From the NCBI GenBank assembly GCA_030015575.1, contig JASDDO010000016.1:108023241-108087240 (forward strand): DNA of 64,000 nt, written 5' to 3'. Of this stretch, positions 43,845 through 56,020 are shown piece after piece; position 1 is the first letter of the stretch, and every line of letters starts with the position of its first letter. The DNA is from Agapanthus africanus. Taxonomy: Eukaryota; Streptophyta; Magnoliopsida; Asparagales; Amaryllidaceae. The notes beneath the pieces were generated by a model. It saw only the letters and a program-made list of their open reading frames with translations. It had not been told where the DNA came from and searched no databases. A program made the position numbers and the translations under genes.

Positions 43845-45399
43845 ATGTTTTCAGGTGCTGAGTTTTCTGGGAATTTTTAATTTGCACTCAAGAGTTGTGT
43901 TTTCTGGGGTGTTTTGGAGCGTAGATGATTCGATCGGATTATCAGATTTTGTCTATGTGGCTTTCCGGATATTTTAGAATATGTTAAAAAGTTCGACCAG
44001 ATAAAAATACCCACTTTTTCCCCTGCCGGAAAATTTCCAAGTGTTGGATTTTTCTGTGGTTTAAGGACGTTCTGAGTAGTGCAAGTAACGCGATGGTCCC
44101 TCTAGAAGACAACAAACCTTAACTCGATTATATGACCGTCTTGAACTGCCCTTTGAACCTTCGGGTTTGGGGCAGTACGGCGTGCCACATGTGAGGCGTT
44201 GGTTTGACCCTTCTACGGCTGGACCGTTGGTACTGAGGCATGAAGTGAATGTCTTTGAACTTATTTCATGTGTTGATCGGTTTCGGGAAAACTTGGGTGT
44301 TCGAATGTTTGATCGGAAAGTTTAATATTTTCTATTTATCCGGAATGGGATACAATAATTGGAATTCACAAACAGTTATGAGATAACTGAATGAATGTTA
44401 TAAATCTAGCGGTTTAGTTTCACTTGATATTGAAAAGGGTTTTCGATAATGAGACTAAAATGCGGGGTTTATAATTGTTAGGCATGTGATGTCTAAGTAT
44501 TTCATTTGATTAGGCATGCGATGTCTAAAGAGGTTGCGGATTCCAACTGTTGTAGTTTTACACTTTCTTTTCTGTGACCGTAAGTGTAATATGTGATATC
44601 GCCGGTTTCGTTGCTATATGTCAACGACAATTGGTATACGCATATTTACTTACGTTGATGACATGTGATGTTATGTGTTGCTGGATATGTTATATTGGAT
44701 CGTCGTGTTTGAATAGCCGGGTTTTTTTTATGTTAGATGAGTGTTTTTCATTTTCATTCATGTAAAAACTTGTATGTAATATTCTTTTATTGGGACACTT
44801 CCAGGTAGCGGAAGATGTCACCGTTGATGTATATTATTTACTTTTCCGTATTAGGATAGACCCAAGGAGGGGAGCACAAGTAACCGGGTTCTAGGGTCCA
44901 GTGGGAGACCATCTCGAGGAGTCGAGTCCGGGTCTCCTAACACTAGAATTGGTAGGGTTGCTTGCCGCTCTCGTAGGGGTCTAGGGGTGTGGGATTGGCT
45001 ATTCATCACGACCGTGGAATCCGTGTTTTATACTGGCTCGTATTAAAAGCACGGGCGTCCTAGTATATCCAATATTTCATATGATATTTTCTGCTGCGAT
45101 ATCTTTGATGTGATCATTTGATATGTTCTGATGGATACAGTATATAGTATATATGATATATTATATAGACGTTACTTATATTTTGCACCCGCACTAGCCC
45201 TGCCCTGCTCTGTCGTTAGTTACCTAACCTAACGGTGCACGAGGGGACATCGAGGCGAATGCGGATGGCATAAGTGTACGTCGTATTTATCTGTGATGTT
45301 TAGGTGACTTAATTGATGGGACTTCATTAATGTGATTAATGAAAGAAAAGAAACCTAAAAGATGTTGTAGAATCAAATTTTAAATAAAAAGGGTAGCTA

Positions 45400-45645
45400 C
45401 AGTTTTGCTTTGCATAGTGGTATATATGATATACCCTGCACCTTATTCGATGAGGAAAGGGCCGAGATCCCTTCACCGGGAGTGACCCCTTTAGCAATAA
45501 CTGGCAGATGCTACACACTCGGTTTGACTTATGATTGCTTCTATAGTTTCTGCTTTGCACAGCGATATATATGATATATCCCGCACCTCATTCGACGAGG
45601 AAAGGGCCGACGATCCCTTCACCGGGAGTGACCCCTTTAGCAAAA
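45400..45645 (+). repeat. Tandem repeat in element F leader
   Basis: A unit of about 145 bp occurs twice: TTTTGCTTTGCATAGTGGTA / TTCTGCTTTGCACAGCGATA, then TATATGATATA, ATTCGA(T/C)GAGGAAAGGGCC and TCCCTTCACCGGGAGTGACC. The same duplication is present inverted in G (57455-57690), so it predates their split. Confidence 0.8.
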
Positions 45646-45792
45646 CTAGAAAAGCCTCAAAATCACTCCATTTCAAAACTTCACTTGATTCTACAATGAT
45701 ATCAAGTTCATTACGCAATAGGTATTCAGAAAAACCTGTCGTAGCCCTCCGTCATTTCAGATAAGAACTGTTTAGTATTCGTGCTGCGTTTG

Positions 45793-45984
45793 TTGGCCTT
45801 TGTCAAGGCGTAGTGTGCGGTAGCTGAATAGTGCTTATCTGCTTATGCATGTGATGCAGATTGGTTCAGGGTAGTCGTACGACCTTGTTGGCCTTTGTCA
45901 AGGGTCGTGCGTGTGGGTTTGATTCAATCAAGAAATGACGGGTTGAACTTGACTAGCATCCTGTGATTTGTTGGCCTTTGTCAA
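45793..45984 (+). repeat. Leader hairpin triplet, element F
   Basis: TTGGCCTTTGTCAA at 45793-45806, 45888-45901 and 45971-45984 (spacing 95 and 83). Relative to C, A has changed to G in the left arm, which turns an A-T pair into a G-T (G-U in RNA) pair, so the TTGGC/GTCAA stem still forms. Confidence 0.78.
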
Positions 45985-46409
45985 GGTCATAGGACGCTAG
46001 GGGCAAAATATTATCGGGAATTTCAAGTGTTGAAATTTGCAACGAGATTGCAGACCTTCTTGAGATAGTTGGATTCCGATACCCACTGCGAGTAAGAGTT
46101 ACTCCTGGGAGAGTTTTACACATTACAATTAGCCGATCAAGTAGGTGTCTAGAAAGGTGTCAACGGGGTTACGCCTCTGGGAAAACGAGGTTTACTTTAA
46201 TTATGTCCGTGTGAAAGCACGGGGAACCTCCCTCAAAGTACCGACACTGGCCTGGCTGAAAGATTGGCGAAGTTGTAGGGTGTAATTAATCCCGGCTAGT
46301 CATTCCTTTTAGGGTTTGAAGGAAGATTTGATAAAAACCAGTGGGAGACATCCTGATTAGATAAGATAATAACCAATCTGATCTTGCAAGAGCATACGCT
46401 AAAGTGTTT

Positions 46410-46429
46410 TCTTCTCTCTCTCTAGGTAG
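46410..46429 (+). promoter_or_regulatory. Candidate 3' splice site before the element F reading frame
   Basis: TTCTTCTCTCTCTCTAGGTAG then CGACCATG; AG at 46424-46425 or 46428-46429 could serve. With the LTR donor after 43397 the intron would be about 3.03 kb. Confidence 0.5.
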
Positions 46430-46434
46430 CGACC

Positions 46435-46665
46435 ATGTCATGCCATAATCAAGATAATAATATGGATGTATTGACTGAACCCGCATGTTATACTGTGCTG
46501 GGGAACATTGGTTCCGTTCTTTCTTATAAGAGTTATAGGACTGAACAGGATATAGGGGAATACCAGGATTCCCATACCACTCGATTAAAGAAAGTACATG
46601 TTGATGCATTTTCTTCGGGTGTGTTCGTTACAGAGAACTGTTCCTCCATTTGCCCTACGTCCTAG
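46435..46665 (+). pseudogene. Element F N-terminal leader peptide replacing Gag
   Basis: The frame starts MSCHNQDNNMDVLTEPACYT at the conserved CGACC-ATG position and runs 76 codons to TAG 46663-46665, where the tryptophan before LDTGSGS is expected. Only the last part (GVFVTENCSSI) aligns with the Gag-PR junction of element C. The first roughly 60 residues resemble no Gag domain I know and contain no UBN2 domain or zinc knuckle. Element G has the same peptide (MSGLNQDNNMDVLTEPAYYT), so the Gag loss is ancestral to both. Confidence 0.8.
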
Positions 46666-48567
46666 GTATTAGATACCGGGTCAGGATCCTATATATGTAA
46701 TCAGTTACATGGACTTAGGAAAGGTAGAGAACTTGGAGAAGGTGATAAAGACATTAGAGTTGGAAATGGTACAATTGTTGCAGCTAAGACTGTCGGGGAA
46801 TATCACCTTGTATTACCAACTGGTAATACATTGGTTCTGAACGAATGCTATTACATGCCGAACCTGATATGCAACATTATATCGGTTTCTTTGTTGAGTA
46901 AAGAGGGATATAATTTTGTATTACAGGACAATGTTATGAACATTTTCCGTAACCAAAAGTTGGTTGGATCAGGCACGTTGTGCAATGGCATTTATGTTCT
47001 AAATCAATCAACAGTTCTGAGCATAACAAACACACACAAGAGGAAGAGTTCAGAACTGAATGAATCCTTCTTGTGGCATTGTAGACTGGGTCACATCAAT
47101 GCGACACGATTAGCTAAGTTGCATAAGGATGGATATTTAAATCCATTTGAATTTTCATCTTATGACACTTGCCAGTCATGTCTCAAAGGCAAGATGACCA
47201 AAACTCCGTTTACGGGACACAGAGAAAGAGTTACCGAACTCTTGGGACTAATACATAGTGATGTATGCGGTCCCATGTCTACACATGCCAGGGATGGTTC
47301 TTCGTACTTCATTACATTCACTGACGATCTCTCAAGATTCGGATATGTGTTCCTGATGAAACACAAATCGGAAGCTTTTGAGAAATTTAGAGAATATAAA
47401 CAAGAAGTCGAAAACCAAACCGGAAAAAGTATTAAAATCCTTCGATCTGATCGAGGAGGTGAATACTTGAGCAATGAATTCCTGGACTTCCTAAAAGAGA
47501 ATAGGATTCTCTCTCAGCTGACTCCTCCATATACGCCACAGCACAACGGTGTATCAGAACGGAGGAACCGCACCCTATTAGATATGGTGCGCTCTATGAT
47601 GAGCACAGCTGAGTTACCTATTTCCTTCTGGGGATATGAGCTGGAAACAGCAGCATACCTATTGAATCAAGTTCCAACTAAATCTGTACCTACCACACCA
47701 TATGAGATATGGAGTAGGAAGAGACCATGTTTTAAACGAGTTAAGATATGGGGTTGCCCGGCCTATGTCAAAAGGCAAAATCCGGACAAACTCGAGGCAC
47801 GGTCAGTTCTATGCAAGTTTGTTGGATATCCCAAACATTCACATGGATATCTTTTCTACCATGCAGAGGAACAAAAAGTGTTTGTTTCTCGACATGCCAC
47901 CTTTTTGGAAAAGGAATTTCTTGCAAAAGAAATTAGTGGCGAAAAGGTAGAACTGGAAGAAATTCCGGCTACACAAACTCAAACTGAAGATTTAGTGGAA
48001 CCAGAGGATTTAGTAGCTCCCAACGAACCTCAGCCTCTCCGCCGATCTAGTAGGGTTCCTCGCCAACCTGAGAGATACTACGGTTTTCTCATGGATGGTG
48101 GGAGCGAGGATTGCATCATGGAGGATGATGACCCTACTAGCTTCGAGCAGGCCATCACGAGTAGGGACTCAGGGAAATGGCTGGATGCAATGCGGTCCGA
48201 GATGGAATCCATGTACACCAACAAAGTATGGACTTTAGAAGTTGCTCCTGAAGGGGTAAAACCCATTGGGAGCAAGTGGATCTTCAAGAAAAAACTTGGC
48301 CTAGATGGGAAAGTGGAGACTTTCAAAGCTAGACTTGTTGCAAAGGGTTTTCGTCAAAGACCAGGTGTGGACTATGACGAAACCTTTTCTCCAGTGGCTA
48401 TGCTTAAATCCATCCGGATAATGCTTGCCATCGCTGCATATCATGATTACGAAATCTGGCAAATGGATGTTAAGACCGCCTTTCTAAATGGTGATTTAGA
48501 AGAGTGCGTGTACATGACTCAGCCAGAGGGCTTCGTAGACAGTGGGAGCAGCGCGAAGGTGTGCTAG
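46666..48567 (+). pseudogene. Element F protease-integrase and N-terminal RT
   Basis: Same frame as the leader peptide. Protease LDTGSGSY (the usual His after GSGS is Tyr), integrase HCRLGHINATR..CQSC zinc site, HSDVCGP, RSDRGGEYLS and GVSERRNR catalytic motifs, and RT fingers with WIFKKKLGLDGKVETFKARL and MDVKTAFLNGDLEECVYM. It ends at TAG 48565-48567, where lysine is expected in GKVCKLLKSIYG. Frame intact otherwise. Confidence 0.9.
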
Positions 48568-49707
48568 CTGCTTAAATCCATTTATGGATTAAAGCAAGCA
48601 TCGCGGAGTTGGAACATCTGCATTGACGTCGTTATCAAAGAGTTTGATTTCGTCAAAAACCCAGATGAACCTTGTATTTACAAGAAGGTAGCAGAGAGTA
48701 AGGTTGTCTTCCTCGTATTGTACGTAGACGACATACTCTTGATAGGAAATGATATTCCTATGCTGCAATCAATCAAGCTCTTCTTATCACAAAGATTCTC
48801 AATGAAAGATCTTGGTGATGCCTCCTGCATATTGGGAATTAGGATCTATAGAGATAGATCCAAACGGATATTGGGATTTTCCCAATCAAGGTACATTGAC
48901 ACCATACTAAAGAGGTTTAGTATGGAAGAATCCAAGCGTGGGAACTTGCCCACGATCTCTGGAGTCACTCTCTCCAAAGAGATGTCTCCTAAGACTGATT
49001 TAGAGAGAGCTCGCATGCAAGGGATACCCTATGCTTCGGCTGTAGGCTCTATCATGTACGCGATGCTATGTACCAAACCCGATGTTGCATACTCACTAAA
49101 TGTAGTGAGCAGGTATCAAACTGATCCTGGAGAGAGTCACTGGACAGCTGTGAAGAGCATTCTCAAGTACTTGCGAAGGACTAAAGAGATGCTCTTGGTG
49201 TATGGTAACGGAGAACTCCAAGTGGAGTCCTTTACCGATTCGAGCTTCCTGAGTGATAAGGACGACTATAAGTCGCAGTCGGGATTTGTCTTTACCCTTT
49301 ACGGAGGGACGGTTAGCTGGAAGAGTTCCAAGCAGGAAATCGTGGCAGACTCGACGATGGAGGCTGAATACATCGCTGCCAACGATGCTGCTAAAGAGGC
49401 TGTCTGGATCAAGAAGTTCATTACTGAACTTGGAGTGGTTCCATCCATTGAGCATCCAATACCTTTGTATTGCGATAACAATGGAGCGGTGGCTTTGGCC
49501 AAGGAACCTAGGTCCCATCAGCGATCCAGGCATATTCTAAGGCGGCATCACCTGATCCGAGAGATAGTTGATCGCCGGGAGATCGAGGTCAGGAGGGTTG
49601 ACATGAAGAACAACACGGCGGATCCACTCACGAAGGCCATTCCCTAGATACAGTTAGAGAGACTCTTCGGGATGCTCGGTATGCGATACTACAGCAGCTG
49701 GCCCTAG
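48568..49707 (+). pseudogene. Element F RT palm/thumb and RNase H
   Basis: Continues in the same frame. Intact YVDDILLIGND (tyrosine codon at 48721), LGIRIYRDRSKRILG and RNase H motifs FTDSSF, MEAEYIAANDAAKEAVW and YCDNNGAVALAKEP. A third amber codon at 49645-49647 replaces a glutamine near the end; the natural stop is at 49705-49707 (SSWP-stop). All catalytic residues of RT and RNase H are kept. Confidence 0.9.
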
Positions 49708-49709
49708 TG

Positions 49710-49721
49710 CAAGTGGGAGAT
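49710..49721 (+). other. Element F polypurine tract
   Basis: CAAGTGGGAGAT directly before TGTTAG. Confidence 0.9.
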
Positions 49722-51945
49722 TGTTAGTAGTATGTATGCCCTCGAGGCCAGTATTGTACAGATGATGTATATTATATTGGATGCTTGGACATATATAGAG
49801 ATGACTTTCTTGCTCGATATGATAGTATGCTTTCTGGTTGCACTTTATCTTAACATGTATACTAGTCTCTTTAAACTGTCTTATAGTTACATGTTGGTAA
49901 AGCACTTAGGATGTGTACTTGACTACCTGGACTATGATGCAGATCATACTAGTAGGGCCATGGTAGTCCATAGGTACATCCTTCAAGGTCCCTAGTCGTG
50001 GGTGTATCGAGACGGGGCATCGATATACCAGTGTAGACTAGCGTATACGCTTCTCGACCCATGAGATGGGCGATGGATGATCCCATATCCATTGGTGTTT
50101 GACATCAGAGATGGTATACGGGTGCTCAGTGGAGACTGGGTACACTGAACGGACTCGCCGAGAACTCCCAGATAGTCTTATACCTCACGTCAGATGGCAG
50201 TTCTCAGGTGACACTTGTGCAGGTTAGTCTGCAGACCCGAGATCGTCGTAGAGTCTTGTGTGATTCCCACTGTGCTTTGATCTCCACCTTACCACGTCCA
50301 TGAGGGCGTGCAAAATGGTGGTTTTTGGGCACAGTCCCGAGTCACATGGAGGCAATGAGCGATAGGAGGGGTTTCGTCTCTCCCGGTATTGGGGGTTGAT
50401 GTTGCGCTGTGCTCGATTGACCGTAACAGGGAAGTCCCTGGCCAGGGCTGATCAGAGATTTGCTGGTAAGTGTTACCAGTAGTTTCTCGAACCGTTATGA
50501 GCCTCACATCGGCACGACTTATCGGTTATTGGGGTCTGACGTTTACCACCTCTAGACTTGATATGCGACATATCAGACAAACAGACCGGACTGTACGGTA
50601 AGTGTTACTGGTTGGATTCACAGGAGTGCGAGCGGGCTTGCTCGTCGATCTTCTGATCGCTCAATACCCGGGTGGCCGTTACGTTTAGCAGACCGCTTGC
50701 GGCTTGTGGGTGCTTGATATGATCATCATCTGCTACCGGCGTATTGACGAGTCTTTAGAGTCCTACACAGAGGTTTCCTGGCTCAAGCGAAACGAAATAG
50801 GAGCGCATATAAGATATGTGCGGGACCGAGAATAATGCGTGTATGTGATACCGTATTTCATTCTCGCGATGAATGTTTCGATTGGTTGTGTGCGATATAA
50901 CCTAGTTATCGAATCGAAGATTGATTCGATAAGTCGATACATTGGATACTAGTCGGTTATGTGCGACATGACCGGATCATTGAATTAAGTGTTGATTTAA
51001 TGATTTAATTTATAATTATATATTTGATATATTACTTTGCATTAACTAGTATTGGTTCACATTAAAAGGATTTTCTCACTTGATGTGCACATTGTATATG
51101 TGATATATTTTTGTGTACACTAAATTGTATCATGTTTGATGATACATGTTAACTTGTGCATGTGTAAAGACTAAACCATGGTTATATGAATGGTTAGGGT
51201 TTTGTTTTCTTATTCATTTATTTATTTTGTTTATTTATTTTGGAAAAGCAAAAAGGAAATGGTGGCTTTTCTTGTTTCTTTCATGAAGCTTCATGAAGAG
51301 TTGAAAACTTGACCATTTTGTTTGCTTCCCTTAACCTAACCATTCACCTAACCCTAGTTTACTCTCTACACTTGACTATGGTTAGTATATGATAAGTATT
51401 CATATTAGTTTCTTTTTAAATGAGATACTTATCATATTCTATGATCTTCATCATCTTCTTCTTCTTCTTCTTCAAGAACAAAACTTGCCACCATTAATGG
51501 CATCTTGAGAAAAAGAGATCCAATTCTAAAGTGAACCCACCTCCTATTTCTTCATCCTCTACCTCTTGACAAGAAGTATAGGGTGTTTTCTTCACAAATT
51601 TCACGACTTGGTGAAGTTGGAGCTTGATCTTGTGTTGCCTCGACGTAGATCATCTTCGGCATCGAAGCCGACGACCTAGCCCGCCCATTTCTCCGATGAA
51701 GCCGATGCTAGAGTCCGGGATCCGGTATGGACAGCGAGAGGACGTCTACGTGGAGCTAAGAAAGTGGAGAACCGGATCTACAAAGGTTGTAGCCTCTTTC
51801 TTTTGGTTAAAATATTAACTAGTTTCACTTTTCGCCTAAACTCTAGTCAACGAATCCGTATTAGTATTTCTCGGCACATGTAAAATTTGAAATTGGCATG
51901 GTTGATGCCTTGTGAGACCTCATTAGCGTGCCTAGGAACCCTACA
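49722..51945 (+). repeat. Element F 3' LTR
   Basis: 2224 bp, near-identical to 41328-43557; ends GGAACCCTACA before ATCAT. Confidence 0.95.
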
Positions 51946-51950
51946 ATCAT
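51946..51950. repeat. Target-site duplication of element F, right (ATCAT)
   Basis: Exact repeat of 41323-41327. Confidence 0.97.
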
Positions 51951-53391
51951 ATCATGTTACAATAATATATATCATATATATATTATATATTTGTAGCAAA
52001 AGAAAATAATACAATTAATATATATCGCATATATATCAATGTATTATCCGGTGAGAAAATGAAATAATAAAGCGAGCCAATATTAGATTATGTAATGTAA
52101 TATATCACATATATAATTATACATTAAATTATCGAATCAACACTTGATCCGATAATCCGGCTATATCGAATATAACCGACTAATATATCATGTACCGATT
52201 CATCGAATCGACACTTGATTCGATGACCCGGCTCATATAAAAATATCGCGAGAATATAATACGGTACATATCGCATTATCCTCGGTCCTACACATATCAC
52301 ATATGTGCTCCTACTCCGTTTTTCCTGAGTCAAGAAACCTCTATGTAGGACTCTAAAGAATCGTCAATACGCCGGTAGCAGGGGATGATCATATCAAAGA
52401 CCCACAAACTGCAAGCGGTCAGCTAAACGTAACAGCCACCCAGGTATTGAGCGATCAGAAGATCAACAAGCAAGCTTGTACATTCTCCTGTGAATCCAAT
52501 CAGTAACACTCTCGTACAGTCCGGTCTCTTCGTCTGATATGTCGCATATCTAGTCTAGGGGTTGTATATGTCAGACCCCAGTAACCGATAAGTCATGTCG
52601 ATGTGAGGCTCATAACAGGTCGAGAAAATACTGGTAACACTTACCAGTAAATCTCTATATTCGCCCTGGCCAGGGACTTCCAGTTATAGCCAATCGAACA
52701 CAGCACATCATCAACTCCCTATACCGGGAGAGACGAATCCCCTCCTATCGCTCATTGCCTCCATGTGATTTGGGACTGTACCCAAAAGCCACCGTTTTGC
52801 ACCGCCCTCATGGATGTGGTAAGGTGGAAATCAAAGCACAATGGGAATCACACAAGACTCTATGACGATCTCGGGTCTACAGACTACCCTGTACTTTTGT
52901 CACCGGAGAACTGCCATTTGACGTGAGGTATAATACCATCTGGGAGTTCTTGGCGAGTCCATCCAGTGTACCCAGTCTTCACTGAGCACCCATACACCAT
53001 CCTTGATGTCAAAACACCGATGGATATGGGATCATCCATCGCCCATCATATGGGTCAAGATGCGTATACGCTAGTCTACTTTGGTGTATCGATGCCCTGT
53101 CTCGACACACCCTCGACTAGGAACAGTTATAAGATGTGCTCATCGACTACCGTGGCCCCACTAGTATAGTCTCATCATAGTCACAGTAGTCGAGTACATA
53201 TCCTAAGGGCTTTATCAACATGCGAGAGTAAGACAGTAAACTAATATAAGTCAACATGTTAAGATAAAGTGAAACCAAATAGCATACTATCATGACGAGA
53301 AATAAAGTCATCTCTATATATATCCAAGCATCCATTATATTATACATCATATGTACAACAATGGCCACTAGGGCATATATATAACTAACAA
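51951..53391 (-). repeat. Element G 3' LTR, right part
   Basis: Resumes after F with an AT-rich tract (ATATATCATATATATATTAT) and runs to AACTAACA, abutting the polypurine tract. Matches 62929-64000 in the 5' LTR. Total G 3' LTR is about 2.2 kb. Palindrome CCCTGGCCAGGG at 52664-52675. Confidence 0.9.
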
Positions 53392-53408
53392 TCTCCCGCT
53401 TGCACTAA
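53392..53408 (-). other. Element G polypurine tract
   Basis: Minus strand GTGCAAGCGGGAGAT before TGTTAG; one purine of the usual GTGGGAG is changed to C (GCGGGAG). Confidence 0.85.
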
Positions 53409-53787
53409 GGCCAGCTGTTGTAGTATCTCATACCTAGCTTCCCGAATAATCTCTCAAACTGTACTGGAGAATGACCTTCGTGACTGGATCCACAGTGTTG
53501 TCCTTCGTATCAACTCTCCTGACCTCGATCTCCCGGCGATCAACTATCTCCCTGATCAGGTGATACCACCTCAGAATATGTCTGGACTTCTGATGGGACC
53601 TGGGTTCCTTGGCCAAAGCCACAGCTCCATTGTTATCACAATAAAAAGGTATTGGATTCTCAATGGACGGAACCACACCAAGTTCACTAATGAACTTCTT
53701 CATCCAGACAACCTCTTTGGCAGCGATGTAATCAGCCTCCATCGTCGAGTCTACAACGGTATCCTGTTTGGGACTCTTCCAACACAC
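53405..53787 (-). pseudogene. Element G RNase H region, broken
   Basis: Contains MEADYIAAKEVVWMKKF (four residues missing between YIA and AKE compared with C and F), YCDNNGAVALAKEPRSHQ and HILRWYHLIREIVDRREIEVRR. It enters by a frameshift near 53800 and leaves by another near 53470, after which the original frame would end with a Ser-Trp-Pro stop at 53405. Not functional. Confidence 0.85.
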
Positions 53788-54590
53788 CGCCCCTCCATTG
53801 AGGGTAAGACAAATCCCGAGTGAGACTTAGAGTCGTCCTTATCACTTTGGAAGCTCGAATCGGTAATGGACTCCACCTGGAGTTCTCCGTTACCATACAC
53901 CAAGAACATCTCTTTAGTCCTTCGCAAGTACTTGAGAATGTTCTTCACATCTATCCAGTGACTCTCACCAGGATCTGCTTGGTACCGACTCACTACACTT
54001 AGTGAGTATGCTACATCGGGTCTGGTACATAGCATCGCATACATGATAGAGCCTACTGCCGAAGCATAGGGTATCCCTTGCATGCGAGCTCTTTCCAAAT
54101 CAGCTTTGGGAGACATCTGTTTGGAGAGAGTGAGTCCAGAGATCGTGGGTAGGTTCTCACGCTTGGATTCTTCCATACTAAACCTCTTTAGTATGGTGTC
54201 AATGTACCTGGATTGGGACAATCCCAATATCCGTTTAGATCTATCTCTATAGATCATTATTCCCAGTATGCAGGAGGCATCACCTAGATCTTTCATTGAG
54301 AATCTTTGTGATAAGAAGAGCTTGACTGATTGCAGCATAGGAATATCATTTCCTATCAAGAGTATGTCATCGACGTACAATACGAGGAATACAACCTTCC
54401 TTTCTGCAACCTTCTTATAGATACAAGGTTCATCTACGTTTTTGATGAAGTCAAACTCTTTCACTACAACATCAAAGCAGATGTTCCAACTCCGCGATGC
54501 TTACTTTAACCCATAGATGGATTTAAGAAGCTTGCACACCTTTCTGCTTCTCCCACTATCTACGAAGCCCTCTGGCTGAGTCATGTACAC
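53788..54590 (-). pseudogene. Element G RT palm/thumb region, broken
   Basis: Intact YVDDILLIGND, MKDLGDASCILGIMIYRDR and AVGSIMYAMLCTRPDVAYSL. Upstream, a TAA at 54501-54503 replaces glutamine in SIYGLKQAS. It ends in the frameshift near 53805 (SGFVLPSMEGRC). Confidence 0.87.
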
Positions 54591-55457
54591 TCACTCTTCT
54601 AAATCACCGTTTAGAAAGGCGGTCTTAACATCCATTTGCCAGATTTCGTAGTCATGGTACTCAGCAATGGCAAGTAAGATCCGGATGGACTTAATCATAG
54701 CCACTAGAGAAAAGGTTTCGTCATAATCCACACCTGGTCGTTGACGAAAACCCTTTGCAACAAGTCTAGCTTTGAAAGTCTCAACTTTTCCATCTACACC
54801 AATTTTCTTTTTAAAGATCCATTTGCTCCTAATGGGTTTCTCCCCTTCAGAAGCAACTTCCAAAGTCCATACTTTGTTGGTGTATATGGATTCCATCTCA
54901 GATCGCATTGCATCCAGCCACTTCACAGAGTCACCACTCGTGATGGCCTGCTCAAAACTAGTCGGGTCATCATCTTCCATGAGGCAATCCTCGCTCCCAC
55001 CATCAATGAGAAAACCGTAGTATCTCTCAGGTGGATGAGAAACCCTGCTAGATCGACGGAGAGGCTGGGGTTCGTCGGGAACTACTGAATCCTCTGGTTC
55101 TATCAAATCATCTGTCCTAGTTTGTGTTGCTGGAACTTCTTCCAGTTCTACCTCAGAGCCACTAATCTCTTTTGCAAGAAATTCCTTTTCTAAAAAGGTG
55201 GCGTGCCGAGAAACAAACACCTTTTGTTCTTCGGTGTGGTAGAAGATATACCCGCGCGAATGTTTGGGATATCCAATAAACATACACAGAATAGACCTTG
55301 CCTCGAGCTTGTCCGGATTTTGTGTTTTCACATATGCCGAACTACCCCATATCCTAACATAATTAAGATATGGTCTCTTTCCTTTCCATATCTCATATGG
55401 AGTGGTTGGCACAAATTTGGTGGGAACCAAATTCAATAGGTCTGCAGCTGTCTCCAA
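54591..55457 (-). pseudogene. Element G integrase tail and RT fingers, broken
   Basis: Integrase C-terminal region (NLVPTKFVPTTPYEIW.., LRRSSRVSHPPERYYGF) then WIFKKKIGVDGKVETFKAR and MDVKTAFLNGDLEE, ending at TGA 54591-54593, where cysteine is expected (EECVYM). It is one frame off from the preceding segment. Confidence 0.87.
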
Positions 55458-56020
55458 TGCATATCCCAGAAGGAAATAGGCAACTCAGCTGTGCTCATCA
55501 TAGAGCGCACCATATTTAATAGGGTGCGATTTCTCCGTTCTGATACACCGTTGTGTTGTGGTGTATAAGGAGGAGTAAGCTGAGAGAGAATCTCATTCTC
55601 TTTTAGATAATCTAGGAACTCATTGCTCAAGTATTCTCCTCCTCGATCAGATCGAAGGATCTTAATACTTTTGCCCGTTTGGTTCTCTACTTCGTGCTTA
55701 TATTCTCTGAATTTCTCAAAAGCTTCAGACATGTGTTTTATCAGGAACACATGTCCGTAACTTGAGAGATCGTCAGTGAATGTAATGAAGTAGGAAGAAC
55801 CGTTCCTGGCATGTGTAGACATGGGTCTACATACATCACTATGTATCATCCCTAAGAGTTCCTCAACTCTTGCTCCGTGTCCACTAAACGGAGTTTTGTT
55901 CATTTTGCCTTTGAGACATGAATGGAAAGTATCATAAGATGATAATTCGAACGTATTCAAATATCCATCCTTATGTAACTTAGCCAGCCGTGTCGCATTG
56001 ATATGACCAAGTCTACAATG
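55433..56020 (-). pseudogene. Element G integrase catalytic region, broken
   Basis: HCRLGHIN zinc histidines, HSDVCRP (Gly changed to Arg), RSDRGGEYLS and GVSERRNRTLL with DD35E spacing kept. The first cysteine of the CQSC zinc pair is lost (DTFHSC). A one-base indel near 55465 (SFW-DMHW instead of SFWGY) shifts the frame. Confidence 0.87.

Larger units (their letters stand above)
43558..46434 (+). other. Element F untranslated leader (2.9 kb)
   Basis: Longer than the leader of C. In order: primer site, GC-rich stem-loop (43718-43844), a block also found in gypsy element D (44033-44300), a block with AATAGCCGGG and GGTCTAGGGG, a tandem roughly 145 bp repeat (45400-45645), the hairpin triplet (45793-45984), GTAACGGGGTTACG-like hairpin near 46160, and a pyrimidine tract ending CTCTCTAGGTAG before the ATG. 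Confidence 0.85.
41328..51945 (+). mobile_element. Element F: complete gag-less Angela-type copia retrotransposon, plus strand
   Basis: 10,618 bp, LTRs of 2230 and 2224 bp that differ mainly by a 6 bp indel and scattered substitutions, perfect ATCAT duplications, tRNA-iMet primer site and polypurine tract. One reading frame of 1090 codons (46435-49707) encodes a short leader peptide, PR, INT, RT and RH with three in-frame amber codons and no frameshift. Inserted in the LTR of G, a member of the same gag-less subfamily. Confidence 0.95.
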
